Source of the DNA: Xanthomonas chitinilytica
GTDB lineage: Bacteria; Pseudomonadota; Gammaproteobacteria; Xanthomonadales; Xanthomonadaceae
Direction of reading: 5' to 3'
Length of the DNA stretch: 64,000 bases
Assembly: GCF_026107455.2 (NCBI RefSeq)
Contig: NZ_JAPCHY010000004.1
Location: 310,001-374,000 of the forward strand
Notes under the pieces: generated by a model
Databases searched by the model: none
Told to the model about the DNA's origin: nothing
Seen by the model: the letters and a program-made list of their open reading frames with translations, nothing else
In this document: in pieces, positions 25,686-35,514 of the stretch
Layout of the letters: every line of letters starts with the position of its first letter
Position numbering within the stretch: position 1 is the first letter of the stretch
Translations under genes and position numbers: made by a program

Positions 25686-26473
25686 CGCAACAGCGGCCTC
25701 TCGGCGCTGTCGATGAATGCCAGCAGGTCGCGCACGTCGTCGCTGGACTGCGCCTGTTCGGCCAGCTGCTGCTTGGCCTCGGCCAGCGGCAGGCCGGCCA
25801 CGTACAGCGTGCGGTAGGCGCGCTTGATCGCGGCGATGCGCGCGGGGTCGAAGCCGCGGCGCTTGAGCCCTTCGCTGTTGATGCCGCGCGGGCGCCCCAG
25901 CGAGTCGCTGCCGACCATGGTGAACGGCGGTACGTCGCCGTTGGTCAGCGCGCCCATGCCGAGGAAGGCGTGCGCACCGATCCGGCAGAACTGGTGGGCG
26001 CCGGCGAAGCCGCTGATGATCACGTAGTCGCCGACGCTGACGTGCCCGGCCAGGGTGGTGTTGTTGGAGAACACGCAGTGGTTGCCCACGTGGCAGTCGT
26101 GCGCCACGTGGGTATAGGCCAGCATCCAGTTGTCGTCGCCGACGGTGGTGATGCCGCCGCCGCCGCCGGTGCCGCGGTTGATGGTGACGAACTCGCGGAT
26201 CACGTTGCGGTCGCCGATCACCAGCTCGGTGCGTTCGCCGGCGAACTTCTTGTCCTGCGGCTCGCCGCCGATGGCGGCATGGCCGATGAAGCGGTTGCCG
26301 CGGCCGATCCGGGTCGGCCCGTGGATGCTGCAATGGGGGCCGACGACGGTGCCTTCGCCGATCTCCACGTCCGCGCCGATCAGGCTGAAGGCGCCGACGC
26401 GTACGTCCGCTGCCAGCTTCGCCGACGGATCGACGACCGCGGTGGGGTGGATCAGGGGCGTGTTGTCACTCAT
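25682..26473 (-). CDS. lpxA: UDP-N-acetylglucosamine acyltransferase
   Basis: 263 residues, a left-handed beta-helix of hexapeptide repeats (such as [26 protein letters not shown]) with the catalytic His in [20 protein letters not shown] and the C-terminal helical cap ([25 protein letters not shown]). It starts lipid A synthesis by transferring a 3-hydroxyacyl chain from acyl carrier protein to UDP-GlcNAc. The ATG at 26473 is the family start. It lies between fabZ (18 bp) and lpxB (overlapping), as in other Gammaproteobacteria. Confidence 0.97.
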   Translation of the reverse strand: MSDNTPLIHPTAVVDPSAKLAADVRVGAFSLIGADVEIGEGTVVGPHCSIHGPTRIGRGNRFIGHAAIGGEPQDKKFAGERTELVIGDRNVIREFVTINRGTGGGGGITTVGDDNWMLAYTHVAHDCHVGNHCVFSNNTTLAGHVSVGDYVIISGFAGAHQFCRIGAHAFLGMGALTNGDVPPFTMVGSDSLGRPRGINSEGLKRRGFDPARIAAIKRAYRTLYVAGLPLAEAKQQLAEQAQSSDDVRDLLAFIDSAERPLLR

Positions 26474-26491
26474 CGTGTCCTCCGTCCCGGG

Positions 26492-26950
26492 TCAATCGCG
26501 GGTGCCGGCGCACAGCACCTCGGCGCAGGCGACGATTTCGCCGTCCACCTTGGCCTCGCCGTAGTACACCGCCATGTTGCGGATCACGCGCTTGACCTGC
26601 ACGTGCAGCTCCAGCACGTCGCCCGGCACCACCTGCTTGCTGAAGCGGGCGTTGTCGACCTTGACCATGTAGAACAGCTTGGACTGCGCGTCGCGGCCCA
26701 GCGAAAGCTGGGTGAGCACGCCGCCGGCCTGGGCCAGCGCCTCGATGATCAGCACCCCGGGCATGATCGGCTGGGAGGGGAAGTGCCCCTGGAAGAACGG
26801 CTCGTTGATGGACACGTTCTTGTGCGCGACGATGCGTTTGCCCTCGACATCGAGCTCGACCACCTTGTCCACCAGCAGGAACGGGTAGCGGTGGGGGATC
26901 AGCGCCTGGATGGTGCGGACGTCGATGGGCAGCTGCAGGCTTGCGTTCAT
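26492..26950 (-). CDS. fabZ: 3-hydroxyacyl-[acyl-carrier-protein] dehydratase FabZ
   Basis: 152 residues, a hot-dog fold enzyme with the catalytic His in [20 protein letters not shown] and the preceding [13 protein letters not shown]. It dehydrates 3-hydroxyacyl-ACP in fatty acid synthesis, and competes with LpxA for the same hydroxyacyl-ACP pool, which is why the two genes are commonly adjacent. The ATG at 26950 overlaps the lpxD stop by 4 bp, so translation is coupled; upstream in-frame sequence belongs to the end of lpxD in another frame. Confidence 0.97.
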   Translation of the reverse strand: MNASLQLPIDVRTIQALIPHRYPFLLVDKVVELDVEGKRIVAHKNVSINEPFFQGHFPSQPIMPGVLIIEALAQAGGVLTQLSLGRDAQSKLFYMVKVDNARFSKQVVPGDVLELHVQVKRVIRNMAVYYGEAKVDGEIVACAEVLCAGTRD

Positions 26951-27969
26951 TCCTTCTCCTTGCTCACAGCCAGGATGCGCCTTGCCAGGCTGTCCAGCTG
27001 CTTGAAGCGCGCGGCGTTCTTGCGCCACGTGCGGTTGTCGGTCAACGGGGTGCCGGACGAATACTCGCCCGGCTCATGGATGGAGTTGCGGACCACCGAG
27101 CGGCCGGTGATCACGACCTTGTCGCAGATTTCCAGGTGGCCGACCACGCCGACCGCACCGCCGAGCAGGCAGTAGCGGCCGATCTTGGCGCTGCCGGCGA
27201 TGCCGGTGCTGCCGGCGATGGCCGAATGCGCGCCGATCTGCACGTTGTGCGCGATCTGCACCAGGTTGTCCAGGCGTACGTCTTCTTCCAGCACGGTGTC
27301 TTCCAGCGCACCGCGGTCGACGCAGGTGTTGGCGCCGATCTCGCAGTCGTCGCCGATGCGCACGCCGCCCAGCTGCGGCACCTTGATCCAGCGGCCGCCG
27401 TCCATCGCCAGGCCGAAGCCGTCGGCGCCGAGTACCGCGCCGGGATGGATGCGCACGCGCTTGCCCAGCTTGACGCGGGTGACCAGGGTGACGCGGGCGA
27501 TCAGCTCGCAGCCGGTGTCCAGGCTGCAGTCCTCGCCGATCACGCTGCCGGGGCCGACGATGCAGTTGTCGCCGACCACGCTGCGGGCACCGATGGTGAC
27601 GAACGGGCCGATGTGGGCGCTCGCCGAGACCGTGGCTTCCGGGTCGATGCAGGCGCTGGGATGGATGCCCGGGGCGCGCGCCGGCGCCACGTCGAACAGC
27701 GCGGCGATCTTGGCGAACGTGGTGTAGGGATCCTTGGCGACCAGCGCGGTGCCGGGCGCGGCCTCGGCATCGTCGGCGCGCAGCACCACGATCGAGGCGC
27801 GGCTGTCGGCCAGCTGCGGGCGATAGCGCGGATTGGCGAGGAAGGTGAGCTGGCCGGAGCCGGCGTGGGCGAGGGTGGCGACGCCGTGGATGGCGGTGCC
27901 GGGAGCGCCGTGCACCTGCAATCCGAAGCGGTCGGCCAGTTCCTGGGCGGTATAAGTCGGAGTATTCAC
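26947..27969 (-). CDS. lpxD: UDP-3-O-(3-hydroxyacyl)glucosamine N-acyltransferase
   Basis: 340 residues from a GTG start (27969). An N-terminal alpha/beta uridine-binding domain (YTAQELADRFGLQ..VATLAHAGSGQLTFLANPRY) is followed by the left-handed hexapeptide helix (GPFVTIGARSVVGDNCIVGPGSVIG and further) with the catalytic His region LVQIAHNVQIGAHSAIAG and a C-terminal helix. It adds the second hydroxyacyl chain in lipid A synthesis. No ATG is available nearby. Upstream is not skp/ompH as in E. coli: bamA is the direct neighbour, 228 bp away, separated by a cluster of hairpins. Confidence 0.96.
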   Translation of the reverse strand: MNTPTYTAQELADRFGLQVHGAPGTAIHGVATLAHAGSGQLTFLANPRYRPQLADSRASIVVLRADDAEAAPGTALVAKDPYTTFAKIAALFDVAPARAPGIHPSACIDPEATVSASAHIGPFVTIGARSVVGDNCIVGPGSVIGEDCSLDTGCELIARVTLVTRVKLGKRVRIHPGAVLGADGFGLAMDGGRWIKVPQLGGVRIGDDCEIGANTCVDRGALEDTVLEEDVRLDNLVQIAHNVQIGAHSAIAGSTGIAGSAKIGRYCLLGGAVGVVGHLEICDKVVITGRSVVRNSIHEPGEYSSGTPLTDNRTWRKNAARFKQLDSLARRILAVSKEKE

Positions 27970-28076
27970 GCCGGGAGTTTACCGTCTGGCGGTGGCGCGG
28001 TCATGCGGCATGCGTGCGAGCAAGCCCTGCACGCGCGCCGGCGTCGGCCACGGCGCTGGAATCGTTCTGGAGGAGA

Positions 28077-28211
28077 GCCCCCTTGGTAAGGGGGCGCGCC
28101 GAAGGCGGGGGGATCGGAAGGCAGGAGCGCGGCCCCTGGTTTCGCATGGCGAAACCAGGGGTGCCCAAGGCTTTGCCTTGGGCGTGCGGGCAGTTCGTCA
28201 GAACTGCCCGC
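28077..28211. repeat. Four consecutive hairpins between bamA and lpxD
   Basis: Four perfect stems occur in 135 bases: GCCCCCTT/AAGGGGGC (28077-28095), CCCCTGGTTTCGC/GCGAAACCAGGGG (28133-28161), GCCCAAGGC/GCCTTGGGC (28163-28183) and GCGGGCAGTTC/GAACTGCCCGC (28186-28211). The last includes the bamA stop codon. None has a T-run. They could terminate weakly, protect the bamA 3' end or act as processing sites. Confidence 0.7.
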
Positions 28212-30627
28212 CAAAGGTGAACTGCAACCGCTCGATCTCGTCGCCGTCTTCCTTCTTCAACGGGAACGCATAGCTGATCGAGATCGGGCCGACCGGGGCA
28301 CGCCACAGCAGGGCCACGCCGGCCGAGGCGCGCAGTTCGTTGGCCTTGAAGTTGTCGGTGCCGTTGTAGACGTTGCCGACGTCGATGAAGGCCGATACGC
28401 GTGCCGACGGGCTGTCGAACAGCTTCGGGAAGTAGGCTTCGATCGAACCCACGGTCTTCAGCGAACCGCCCAGCGGCTGGCCGTTGACGTAGCCGCCGAT
28501 GGCTTCCGAGCGCGGGCCCAGGGTGTTGTCCTCGAAGCCGCGCACCGAGTTGGTGCCGCCGGCGTAGAAGTTCTCGAAGAACGGCAGGCCGGACGCCTTC
28601 ACCTGGCGGTGGTTGGCGGTCGGATTGGTCGCGCAGTCCACCACTTCGGTGGTCGCGTAAGACGTATCGGTGGCCGGGACATCGACCCAGCAGATGTCGC
28701 GGACCTTGTCGCTGCCGTAGGAATCGCCATACCCCAGCTCGACGCGGGTATTGATCACCAGCGACGGCATGATCGGCCAGTACTTGGAGATCTGGTAATT
28801 GAGCTTGTAGTACTCGACCGTGGAGCCGGGCAGGGCGACTTCCAGGCCCACGCGCTGGTAGGTGCCGCGGGTGGGCATGAAGTAGTCGTTGCGGGTATCG
28901 CGCGCCCAGCCCAGCTCGGTGCGCCAGGAATGGAAGGTGCGCTGGCCGACGGCATCGATGTAGTCGATGATCGCCTGCGGGGTGTAGCCGCGGTAGGTGG
29001 TGATCTGGTTGCTGTCGATGCCGAACATCACCGAGACGGTGTCGTTCTCGGTGATCGGCACGCCGAACACCATCTGCGCGGCACCGTTGGTGCTGTTGTA
29101 CTGGGCGGTGTTGAAGTCCGAGTAGTCCAGTTCGCGCCAGGACAGGTTGTAGCCCAGCGACACGCCGTCGTCGGTGAAGTACGGGTTCATGTAGGAGAAG
29201 CCGTAGCGCTGCAGGTAGCTGCTGCGCGAGGCCTCCACCGACACCCGGTTGCCGCCGCCGAGGAAGTTGTTCTGCGACAGCTGCACCGAGGTGGTCATGC
29301 CGTAGGACTGCGAGTAGCCCAGGCCGAACACGAAGCTGCCCGAAGTGGTTTCCTTGACGTTGTAGACCACGTCCACCTGGTCGTTGCTGCCGGTGACGGC
29401 GGGGGTTTCCACGTCCACCGACTCGAAGTAGCCCAGGCGCTGCAGGCGGATCTTGGAGCGATCGATCGCCGCCTGCGAATACCAGCTGTTCTCGAACTGG
29501 CGCATCTCGCGGCGCAGCACCTCGTCGGAGGTGCGGGTGTTGCCCTGGAAGACGATGCGGCGCACGGCCACGCGCGGGCCCGGCACCACCTGCATGTTGA
29601 TCGCGACCGTGCGCTCCTCGCGGTTGCTGGTCGGGATCGGGTTGACCTTGGCGAAGGCGTAGCCGATGTTGGACAGGCTGTTGGTGATGGCGTCGGCGCT
29701 GAATTCCAGCAGCGCGCGCGAGAAGGTGTCGCCGGCCTTCTGGAACACCATCCGCTCCACGTCCTCCTGCGGCAGCACGGTATCGCCGGTGACCTTGATC
29801 TCGGAGATCGTGTACTGCTCGCCTTCGGTGACGCCGGCGGTGATGAACATGTCGCGCTTGTCGGGGCTGATCGACACCTGGGTGGAGTCGATGCTGAAGT
29901 CCACGTAGCCGCGGTCCAGGTACCAGGAGTTGAGCTTCTCCAGGTCGCCGGACATCTTTTCCTTGGAGTACTGGTCGTCGCGGCGGTACCACGAGGCCCA
30001 GTTGTGTTCCTTCGATTCCCAGATGTCGAGGATGTCCTCGGCCGGGAATTTCTCGGTGCCCACCAGGTTGATGTGGCGGATCTTGGCCGCCTTGCCTTCC
30101 TTGATCGCGATGGCGATGTCCACGCGGTTGCGGTCCAGCGGGCTGACGGTCGGGGTGATCTCCACGGTGTACTTGCCGCGGTCGTTGTACTGGCGGCGCA
30201 GTTCCTGGGTCACGCGGTCCAGGCTCAGGCGGTCGAAGGTGCCGCCCTCGCTCAGGCCGATGTCGCTCAGGCCCTTGAGCAGCTGCTCGCTCTTGATGTC
30301 CTTGTTGCCGGTGACGGTGAGCTTGTTGATCGCCGGGCGCTCCTTGACCGTCACCACCAGGATGTCGCCCTGGCGGTCGAGCTGCACGTCCTCGAAGAAG
30401 CCGGTCCGGTACAGGGCGCGGATGGTGTCGCCGGCCTTGCCGTCGTCGACCGTGTCGCCGCGTTCCACCGGCAGGTAGGTGAATACGGTGCCGGAGGAGA
30501 TGCGCTGCAGGCCGTCGACGCGGATGTCGCTGACGGTGAACGGCTCGGCCGCCTGCGCCAGGGCAGGGGCGCCGAGGCCGGCAGCGAGGGCAAGGGCTAG
30601 CAGGCGGCGATTGGGAAGTCGCGTCAT
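28198..30627 (-). CDS. bamA: Outer membrane protein assembly factor BamA
   Basis: 809 residues: signal peptide (MTRLPNRRLLALALAAGLGAPALAQA), five POTRA domains (from FTVSDIRVDGLQRISSGTVFTYL to about residue 425) and a C-terminal 16-strand barrel ending in LQFTFGGQF, with the terminal aromatic residue required for barrel recognition. The conserved VRGF motif is present (NSVRGFEDNTLGPR). It is the core of the BAM complex that inserts beta-barrel proteins into the outer membrane. The ATG at 30627 gives a canonical signal peptide. It follows rseP by 71 bp on the same strand, the arrangement found across Gammaproteobacteria. Confidence 0.98.
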   Translation of the reverse strand: MTRLPNRRLLALALAAGLGAPALAQAAEPFTVSDIRVDGLQRISSGTVFTYLPVERGDTVDDGKAGDTIRALYRTGFFEDVQLDRQGDILVVTVKERPAINKLTVTGNKDIKSEQLLKGLSDIGLSEGGTFDRLSLDRVTQELRRQYNDRGKYTVEITPTVSPLDRNRVDIAIAIKEGKAAKIRHINLVGTEKFPAEDILDIWESKEHNWASWYRRDDQYSKEKMSGDLEKLNSWYLDRGYVDFSIDSTQVSISPDKRDMFITAGVTEGEQYTISEIKVTGDTVLPQEDVERMVFQKAGDTFSRALLEFSADAITNSLSNIGYAFAKVNPIPTSNREERTVAINMQVVPGPRVAVRRIVFQGNTRTSDEVLRREMRQFENSWYSQAAIDRSKIRLQRLGYFESVDVETPAVTGSNDQVDVVYNVKETTSGSFVFGLGYSQSYGMTTSVQLSQNNFLGGGNRVSVEASRSSYLQRYGFSYMNPYFTDDGVSLGYNLSWRELDYSDFNTAQYNSTNGAAQMVFGVPITENDTVSVMFGIDSNQITTYRGYTPQAIIDYIDAVGQRTFHSWRTELGWARDTRNDYFMPTRGTYQRVGLEVALPGSTVEYYKLNYQISKYWPIMPSLVINTRVELGYGDSYGSDKVRDICWVDVPATDTSYATTEVVDCATNPTANHRQVKASGLPFFENFYAGGTNSVRGFEDNTLGPRSEAIGGYVNGQPLGGSLKTVGSIEAYFPKLFDSPSARVSAFIDVGNVYNGTDNFKANELRASAGVALLWRAPVGPISISYAFPLKKEDGDEIERLQFTFGGQF

Positions 30628-30698
30628 GTCACGTCCGGTTGGAGTCGATTTCGATAGTGCGTGGATGCCGGCGTATGACGACGACAGCATGGAAAAGT

Positions 30699-32057
30699 TC
30701 ATCGCGGGATCAGGCCGAGGAAGTCGTTGTAGAACGCCAACCCCATCAGCCCGGCCAGCAGCGCCAGGCCGATGTACTGGCCGGCGATGACGGCCCGCTC
30801 GCTGAGCGGGCTGCCCTTGACCAACTCGATAAGGTAATACAGCAGGTGTCCGCCGTCCAAGATCGGGATCGGCAGCAGGTTGATGATGCACAGGCTCAGC
30901 GACAGCAGCGCCAGGAAGTAGAGGAACCAGTCCGGTCCGCGCTGGGCCGAGGCGTTGGCGACCCGGGCGATGGTGACCGGGCCGGAAATGTTCTGCACCG
31001 AGGCGTGGCCGGTCAGCATCCGCCGCATCATGCCCAGCGAGTCGCGGGCCAGCTTGCCGGTTTCCTTGATCGCTGCCGGCACTGCCGCGAATGGGCCGTA
31101 CTGCCGGCGGGCGTCGTAGGGCGGCATCTGCCCGGTGACGAAATTGATGCCGAGCAGCCAGCGCTGCTCGGCGGCGGCGTCCGGATCGGCGCGGAGGACG
31201 ATTTCCAGCGCCAGCCGCTCGCCATCGCGCTCGACCTCGATCATGCCGGTGCCGCCGCGCTCGCCCAACTGCTGGATCTGCGCCGGGACCTGGTCGGCGC
31301 CATCCACCTGGCGGCCATCGATGGCGAGGATGCGGTCGCCGGGCTGCAGCACGCCGGCTGCGGGCGATTGCGGCCGGACCTTCTCGACCAGCGCCGGCTG
31401 CAGCCAGAACTGCCAGCGGATGCCGGCCAGCACCGGCACCTGGCGCTCGTCGAAGCCGGCGGGCAGCTGCGACAGCGGCAGGATGCGGGTGCGCAGCTGG
31501 TCGTTGGCGTCGAGGACCTCGACGCGGGCGTCGAGGCGGTCCATCGCCGTGGTGGTCAGCGCCATGCTGGCCTCGGCCCAGGTCGAGACTTCGCGCTCGC
31601 CGACCTTCAGCACGCGGTCGCCCGCGGCGAAGCCGGCGCTGGCGGCCATGTCCGCGGTACGGCCGATGGTGGCCGAGTAGTCCTGCTTGCCGATCACGAA
31701 CATCGCCCACAACAGCGCCAGGCACAGCACCAGGTTGGCGGCCGGGCCGGCGGCGACGATGGCGATGCGCTGCCATACGGTCTTGTGGTTGAACGCGTGC
31801 GCGCGCTCGGCCGGGTGCACGTCGCCCTCGCGCTCGTCGAGCATCTTCACGTAGCCGCCCAGCGGGATCGCGGCGATGGCGAATTCGGTCCCGGCGCGGT
31901 TGCGGCGCGACCACAGCGGGCGACCGAAGCCGACCGAGAAGCGCAGCACCTTCACCCCGCAGCGTCGCGCCACCCAGTAATGGCCGAACTCGTGGAACGT
32001 CACCAGCACGCCCAGGCTGACGATCATCCACCAGACGGATCCGATGAAGTCACCCAT
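30699..32057 (-). CDS. rseP: RIP metalloprotease RseP (site-2 protease)
   Basis: 452 residues. The zinc motif HEFGH is at residues 22-26 in the first transmembrane helix and the second metal motif is in LLPIPILDGGHLLYYL near residue 400. Two PDZ-like segments lie between (about residues 120-200 and 210-290; for example AGVLQPGDRILAIDGRQVDG). In relatives RseP cleaves the anti-sigma factor RseA within the membrane and so releases sigma E during envelope stress. It stands between dxr and bamA, matching its role in outer membrane assembly. Inner membrane. Confidence 0.96.
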   Translation of the reverse strand: MGDFIGSVWWMIVSLGVLVTFHEFGHYWVARRCGVKVLRFSVGFGRPLWSRRNRAGTEFAIAAIPLGGYVKMLDEREGDVHPAERAHAFNHKTVWQRIAIVAAGPAANLVLCLALLWAMFVIGKQDYSATIGRTADMAASAGFAAGDRVLKVGEREVSTWAEASMALTTTAMDRLDARVEVLDANDQLRTRILPLSQLPAGFDERQVPVLAGIRWQFWLQPALVEKVRPQSPAAGVLQPGDRILAIDGRQVDGADQVPAQIQQLGERGGTGMIEVERDGERLALEIVLRADPDAAAEQRWLLGINFVTGQMPPYDARRQYGPFAAVPAAIKETGKLARDSLGMMRRMLTGHASVQNISGPVTIARVANASAQRGPDWFLYFLALLSLSLCIINLLPIPILDGGHLLYYLIELVKGSPLSERAVIAGQYIGLALLAGLMGLAFYNDFLGLIPR

Positions 32058-32083
32058 GTATGCGGCTCGGTTGAGGGACGGGG

Positions 32084-33283
32084 TCAGGCATGCGGGGATC
32101 GGGCGATGGCGGTCTCGGTGATCTGACGTGATTGCGTATCCGCCGCCAGCAGGGCATCCAGTGTATCGGCAGCCGCTCCGGGCAGGGAGGCCAGGGCGTG
32201 TTCGACCAGCGCAGGGATCGACAGGAAACCGATGCGGCCCTGAAGAAAGGCTGAAACGGCCACTTCGTTGGCGGCGTTCAGGATGGCCGGGGCGCTGCCG
32301 CCGGCCTCCATCGCGCGCCAGGCCAGTTGCAGGCAGGGGAAGGCGTCGTGGTCGGGGGCCTCGAAGTCCAGTCGTCCCTGGGTGAGCAGGTCCAGTCCGG
32401 AAACGCCGGATTCGATCCGCCGCGGCCAGCCCAGGCCCACCGCCAGGGTGGTGCGCATGTCCGGCAGGCCCAGCTGGGCCAGGGTGGAACCGTCGATGAA
32501 CTCCACCAGCGAGTGCACCAGGCTCTGCGGGTGCACCGCCACCTCGATGCGCTGGCCGGGGACGCCGAACAGGTGGTGGGCCTCGATCACCTCCAGCCCC
32601 TTGTTCATCAGCGTGGCCGAATCGACCGAGATCTTCGGCCCCATCGACCACTTCGGGTGCGCCACCGCCTGCGCCGGAGTCACCGCGGCCAGTTCGGCGC
32701 GGCTGCGGCCGCGGAACGGGCCGCCGGAGGCGGTGAGGATGATGCGGCGGACGCCGGCACCGTCCACGCTGGCGTCGCGCGAGCGCAGGCACTGGAAGAT
32801 CGCGTTGTGCTCGCTGTCGATCGGGATGATCTCGGCGCCGGCGGTGGCCGCCTCGCGGGTCAGCAGCTCGCCGGCCAACACCAGCGATTCCTTGTTGGCC
32901 AGCAGCAGGCGCTTGCCGGCACGGGCGGCGGCCAGGGTCGAGGACAGCCCGGCGGCGCCGACGATGGCGGCCACCACGGTGTCGCACTGGTCGCTGCCGG
33001 CCAGCGCATCGATGGCGGCGGCGCCGGCATGGGCCTCGGTGGCCAGCCCGGCGTCACGCAGGCCGTCGCGCAGTGCGGCGAACAGTGCCGGGTCGGCGAT
33101 CGCCGCATGCGCCGGCCGGTGGCGCACGCACAGCGCCAGCAGCCCGGCCACGTCGCGCCCGGCCGCCAGCACGCTGGCGTGCAGCTGTTCGGGATGGCGG
33201 GCGATCACGTCCAGCGCCGAGGCGCCGATCGAGCCGGTGGCACCGAAGACCGCGATCCGACGCGGGGAAGACAGGACGGACAT
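32084..33283 (-). CDS. dxr: 1-deoxy-D-xylulose-5-phosphate reductoisomerase
   Basis: 399 residues with an N-terminal NADPH-binding fold ([20 protein letters not shown]), the metal and substrate site [14 protein letters not shown], the loop [21 protein letters not shown] and the C-terminal helical domain. It makes methylerythritol phosphate, the committed step to isoprenoids and therefore to undecaprenyl phosphate made by the nearby UppS. The ATG at 33283 is two bases from the cdsA stop, so the genes are tightly packed and probably cotranscribed. Confidence 0.97.
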   Translation of the reverse strand: MSVLSSPRRIAVFGATGSIGASALDVIARHPEQLHASVLAAGRDVAGLLALCVRHRPAHAAIADPALFAALRDGLRDAGLATEAHAGAAAIDALAGSDQCDTVVAAIVGAAGLSSTLAAARAGKRLLLANKESLVLAGELLTREAATAGAEIIPIDSEHNAIFQCLRSRDASVDGAGVRRIILTASGGPFRGRSRAELAAVTPAQAVAHPKWSMGPKISVDSATLMNKGLEVIEAHHLFGVPGQRIEVAVHPQSLVHSLVEFIDGSTLAQLGLPDMRTTLAVGLGWPRRIESGVSGLDLLTQGRLDFEAPDHDAFPCLQLAWRAMEAGGSAPAILNAANEVAVSAFLQGRIGFLSIPALVEHALASLPGAAADTLDALLAADTQSRQITETAIARSPHA

Positions 33284-33285
33284 GG

Positions 33286-34107
33286 TCAGAAACCGAAGAT
33301 TTCCTTGCCCAGCGCGAACACCGGCAAGGCCGCCAGCACGCCGTCGATGCGGTCGAGCACGCCGCCGTGGCCGGGAATCACGTTGCCCGAGTCCTTGGCG
33401 CCGGCATGGCGCTTGAGCAGGCTTTCGAACAGGTCGCCGAGCACCGAGGCCAGCACCGCGACGGCGGCCACCAGCAGCAGCCAGCCCACGTGCGCGCCGT
33501 CGACGCCGGCGTACCCGCCGAACAGCAGGGCCGCCAGCAGGCCGGCCAGCAGGCCGCCGAGCAGGCCTTCGATGGTCTTGTTGGGGCTGATCCGCGGTGC
33601 GAGCTTGTGCTTGCCGAAGCTGCGGCCTGCGAAATAGGCGCCGGAGTCGGCGGCCCAGACGATGGCCAGCGCCGCCAGCAGCCAGCGGTGGCCGTTGTCC
33701 CCGCCGGCGTGGATCAGTACCAGCGCCGCCCAGGCCGGGACGATGGCCAGGGTGCCGGCGGCCAGCTTGAGCACCCGCGCAGGGCTGCCCGGACTGGCGC
33801 CGAAATTGAAGAAGCGCAGCCACAGCAGCCCCAGCAGCCAGGCGGCGACGCCGATCAGCGTGGTCAGCTGGAACAGCACCAGGGTGCCGGCCGAGGCCCA
33901 GACCAGCAGCACCATCAGCACCAGGTTCAGCGCCAGCAGGATGGTGCGCGGCAGGCCTTCCACGTCGGACAGCTTCAGCCATTCCCACAGGCCGGTGAGG
34001 AACACCAGCGCGGCGAGGGCGGCCAGCCATTGCGTGGGCAGCAGCAGGATGGCGCAGATGGCCGCCGGGGCCATGATCAGCGCGGCGATGACTCGGGTCT
34101 TGGTCAT
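33286..34107 (-). CDS. cdsA: Phosphatidate cytidylyltransferase
   Basis: 273 residues, about eight transmembrane helices, with the family signatures [16 protein letters not shown] and the C-terminal S-x(8)-GHGGxLDRxD type motif ([17 protein letters not shown]). It forms CDP-diacylglycerol from CTP and phosphatidate, the precursor of all membrane phospholipids. The ATG at 34107 overlaps the uppS stop by 4 bp. It sits in the conserved uppS-cdsA-dxr order in the inner-membrane lipid block. Confidence 0.96.
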   Translation of the reverse strand: MTKTRVIAALIMAPAAICAILLLPTQWLAALAALVFLTGLWEWLKLSDVEGLPRTILLALNLVLMVLLVWASAGTLVLFQLTTLIGVAAWLLGLLWLRFFNFGASPGSPARVLKLAAGTLAIVPAWAALVLIHAGGDNGHRWLLAALAIVWAADSGAYFAGRSFGKHKLAPRISPNKTIEGLLGGLLAGLLAALLFGGYAGVDGAHVGWLLLVAAVAVLASVLGDLFESLLKRHAGAKDSGNVIPGHGGVLDRIDGVLAALPVFALGKEIFGF

Positions 34108-34862
34108 GGGGATGGGGTCTCGGCCGCGGTGGCGGCGATCTGGGCGCTGGTCAGGCCGAAGCGGCGTTCGCGCCGTGCATAGTCGTCCAGCGCCTGTTGC
34201 AGCACGTTGGCGTCGAATTCCGGCCACAGGATCTCGGTGAACCAGAGTTCGGTGTAGGCCAGCTGCCAGAGCAGGAAGTTGCTGATGCGGGTGTCGCCGC
34301 CGGTGCGGATGAACAGGTCCGGCGCCGGCAGGTCGGCCAGCGCGACGCGGCTGGCGATCATCGCCTCGTCGATCGCTTCCGGCTGCAGGCGGCCGGCGGC
34401 GACTTCCTGCGCCAGCTCGCGCGCGGCGCGGGCGATGTCCTGGCGGCCGCCATAGCTGGCGGCGATGCTCAGGGTCATCGTGGCGTTGTGCGCGGTGCGC
34501 TGCTCGGCCAGCTGCATGCGGCTGACGATGCCGGCGCCGAAACGTTCGCGTTCGCCGATGAAGCGCACGCGCACGCCGCGGCGATGCAGCTCGTCGACCT
34601 CGCGGTCGAGCGCATTGAGGAACAGCTTCATCAGCGCATCGACCTCCTCCTGCGGACGCCCCCAGTTCTCGCTGGAGAACGCGAACAGGGTCAGCGCGGC
34701 GATGCCGCGCTCCAGGCAGAAGTCGATGGTGCGGTTGACTGCGCGCGCACCGGCCCGGTGGCCGATGATGCGTGGCCGCCGCCGCCGCTGTGCCCAGCGC
34801 CCGTTGCCATCCATGATGATGGCGACATGGCGCGGCAGGGCCGGGGCAGGGCCGCTGGACAT
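34104..34862 (-). CDS. uppS: Undecaprenyl diphosphate synthase (isoprenyl transferase)
   Basis: 252 residues from the ATG at 34862; a GTG four codons upstream (34874) is an alternative. Signatures: [16 protein letters not shown] (catalytic Asp and diphosphate-binding), [13 protein letters not shown], and [26 protein letters not shown]. It adds isoprene units in cis to farnesyl diphosphate, giving the C55 carrier for peptidoglycan and O-antigen. The four-residue RRRR stretch ([10 protein letters not shown]) is more basic than usual. It follows frr closely and overlaps cdsA. Confidence 0.96.
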   Translation of the reverse strand: MSSGPAPALPRHVAIIMDGNGRWAQRRRRPRIIGHRAGARAVNRTIDFCLERGIAALTLFAFSSENWGRPQEEVDALMKLFLNALDREVDELHRRGVRVRFIGERERFGAGIVSRMQLAEQRTAHNATMTLSIAASYGGRQDIARAARELAQEVAAGRLQPEAIDEAMIASRVALADLPAPDLFIRTGGDTRISNFLLWQLAYTELWFTEILWPEFDANVLQQALDDYARRERRFGLTSAQIAATAAETPSP

Positions 34863-34878
34863 GGCCGATGGCACCGGC

Positions 34879-35436
34879 TCAGACCGCCATCAATTCCTGT
34901 TCCTTCGACTTGACCACCTCGTCGACGTCCTTGATCGCCTTGTCGGTCAGCTTCTGGATGTCGTCTTCGCCGCGGCGCACCTCGTCCTCGGTGATGCTCT
35001 TGTCCTTGAGCAGCTTCTGCACTTCCTGGTTGGCGTCGCGGCGGACGTTGCGGATGGCGACCTTGGCGTCCTCGCCTTCCTTGTGCACCGACTTGGCCAG
35101 CTCCTTGCGGCGCTCCTCGGTGAGCGGCGGCAGGTTGAGGCGGATCACCGTGCCCATTACCGTCGGGGTGATGCCGATGTCGGAGGCGTAGATGGCCTTC
35201 TCGACTTCCTTGATCATGCCCTTATCGAACAGCGTGATGACCAGCGAGCGGCCTTCGGACACGCTGATGCTCGCCACCTGGTTCAGCGGCGTGTCGGTGC
35301 CGTAGGCCTTGACCTTGATGCCGTCCAGCAGCGCCGGCGAGGCGCGGCCGGTACGGATCGTGGTGAGGGTGTGGCGCAGGGCATCGATGCTCTTGGCCAT
35401 GCGCGTCTGCGCGTCTTGCTTGATGTCGTTGATCAT
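34879..35436 (-). CDS. frr: Ribosome recycling factor
   Basis: 185 residues, exactly the standard length. It starts MINDIKQDAQTRMAKSID and contains RTGRASPALLDGIKVKAYG, the beta-rich domain II (TPLNQVASISVSEGRSLVI) and the C-terminal helix PPLTEERRKELAKSVHKEGED. With EF-G it splits post-termination ribosomes. The position between pyrH and uppS is standard. AGGATT-type purines precede the ATG. The gap to uppS is only 17-50 bp depending on the uppS start. Confidence 0.97.
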   Translation of the reverse strand: MINDIKQDAQTRMAKSIDALRHTLTTIRTGRASPALLDGIKVKAYGTDTPLNQVASISVSEGRSLVITLFDKGMIKEVEKAIYASDIGITPTVMGTVIRLNLPPLTEERRKELAKSVHKEGEDAKVAIRNVRRDANQEVQKLLKDKSITEDEVRRGEDDIQKLTDKAIKDVDEVVKSKEQELMAV

Positions 35437-35514
35437 CGCCGGAATCCTGGGTGTATCTGGAATCGGTCGATTATAGGCGAATACGCGCAACCGCCGGACC
35501 GGGACAGGGGGCCG

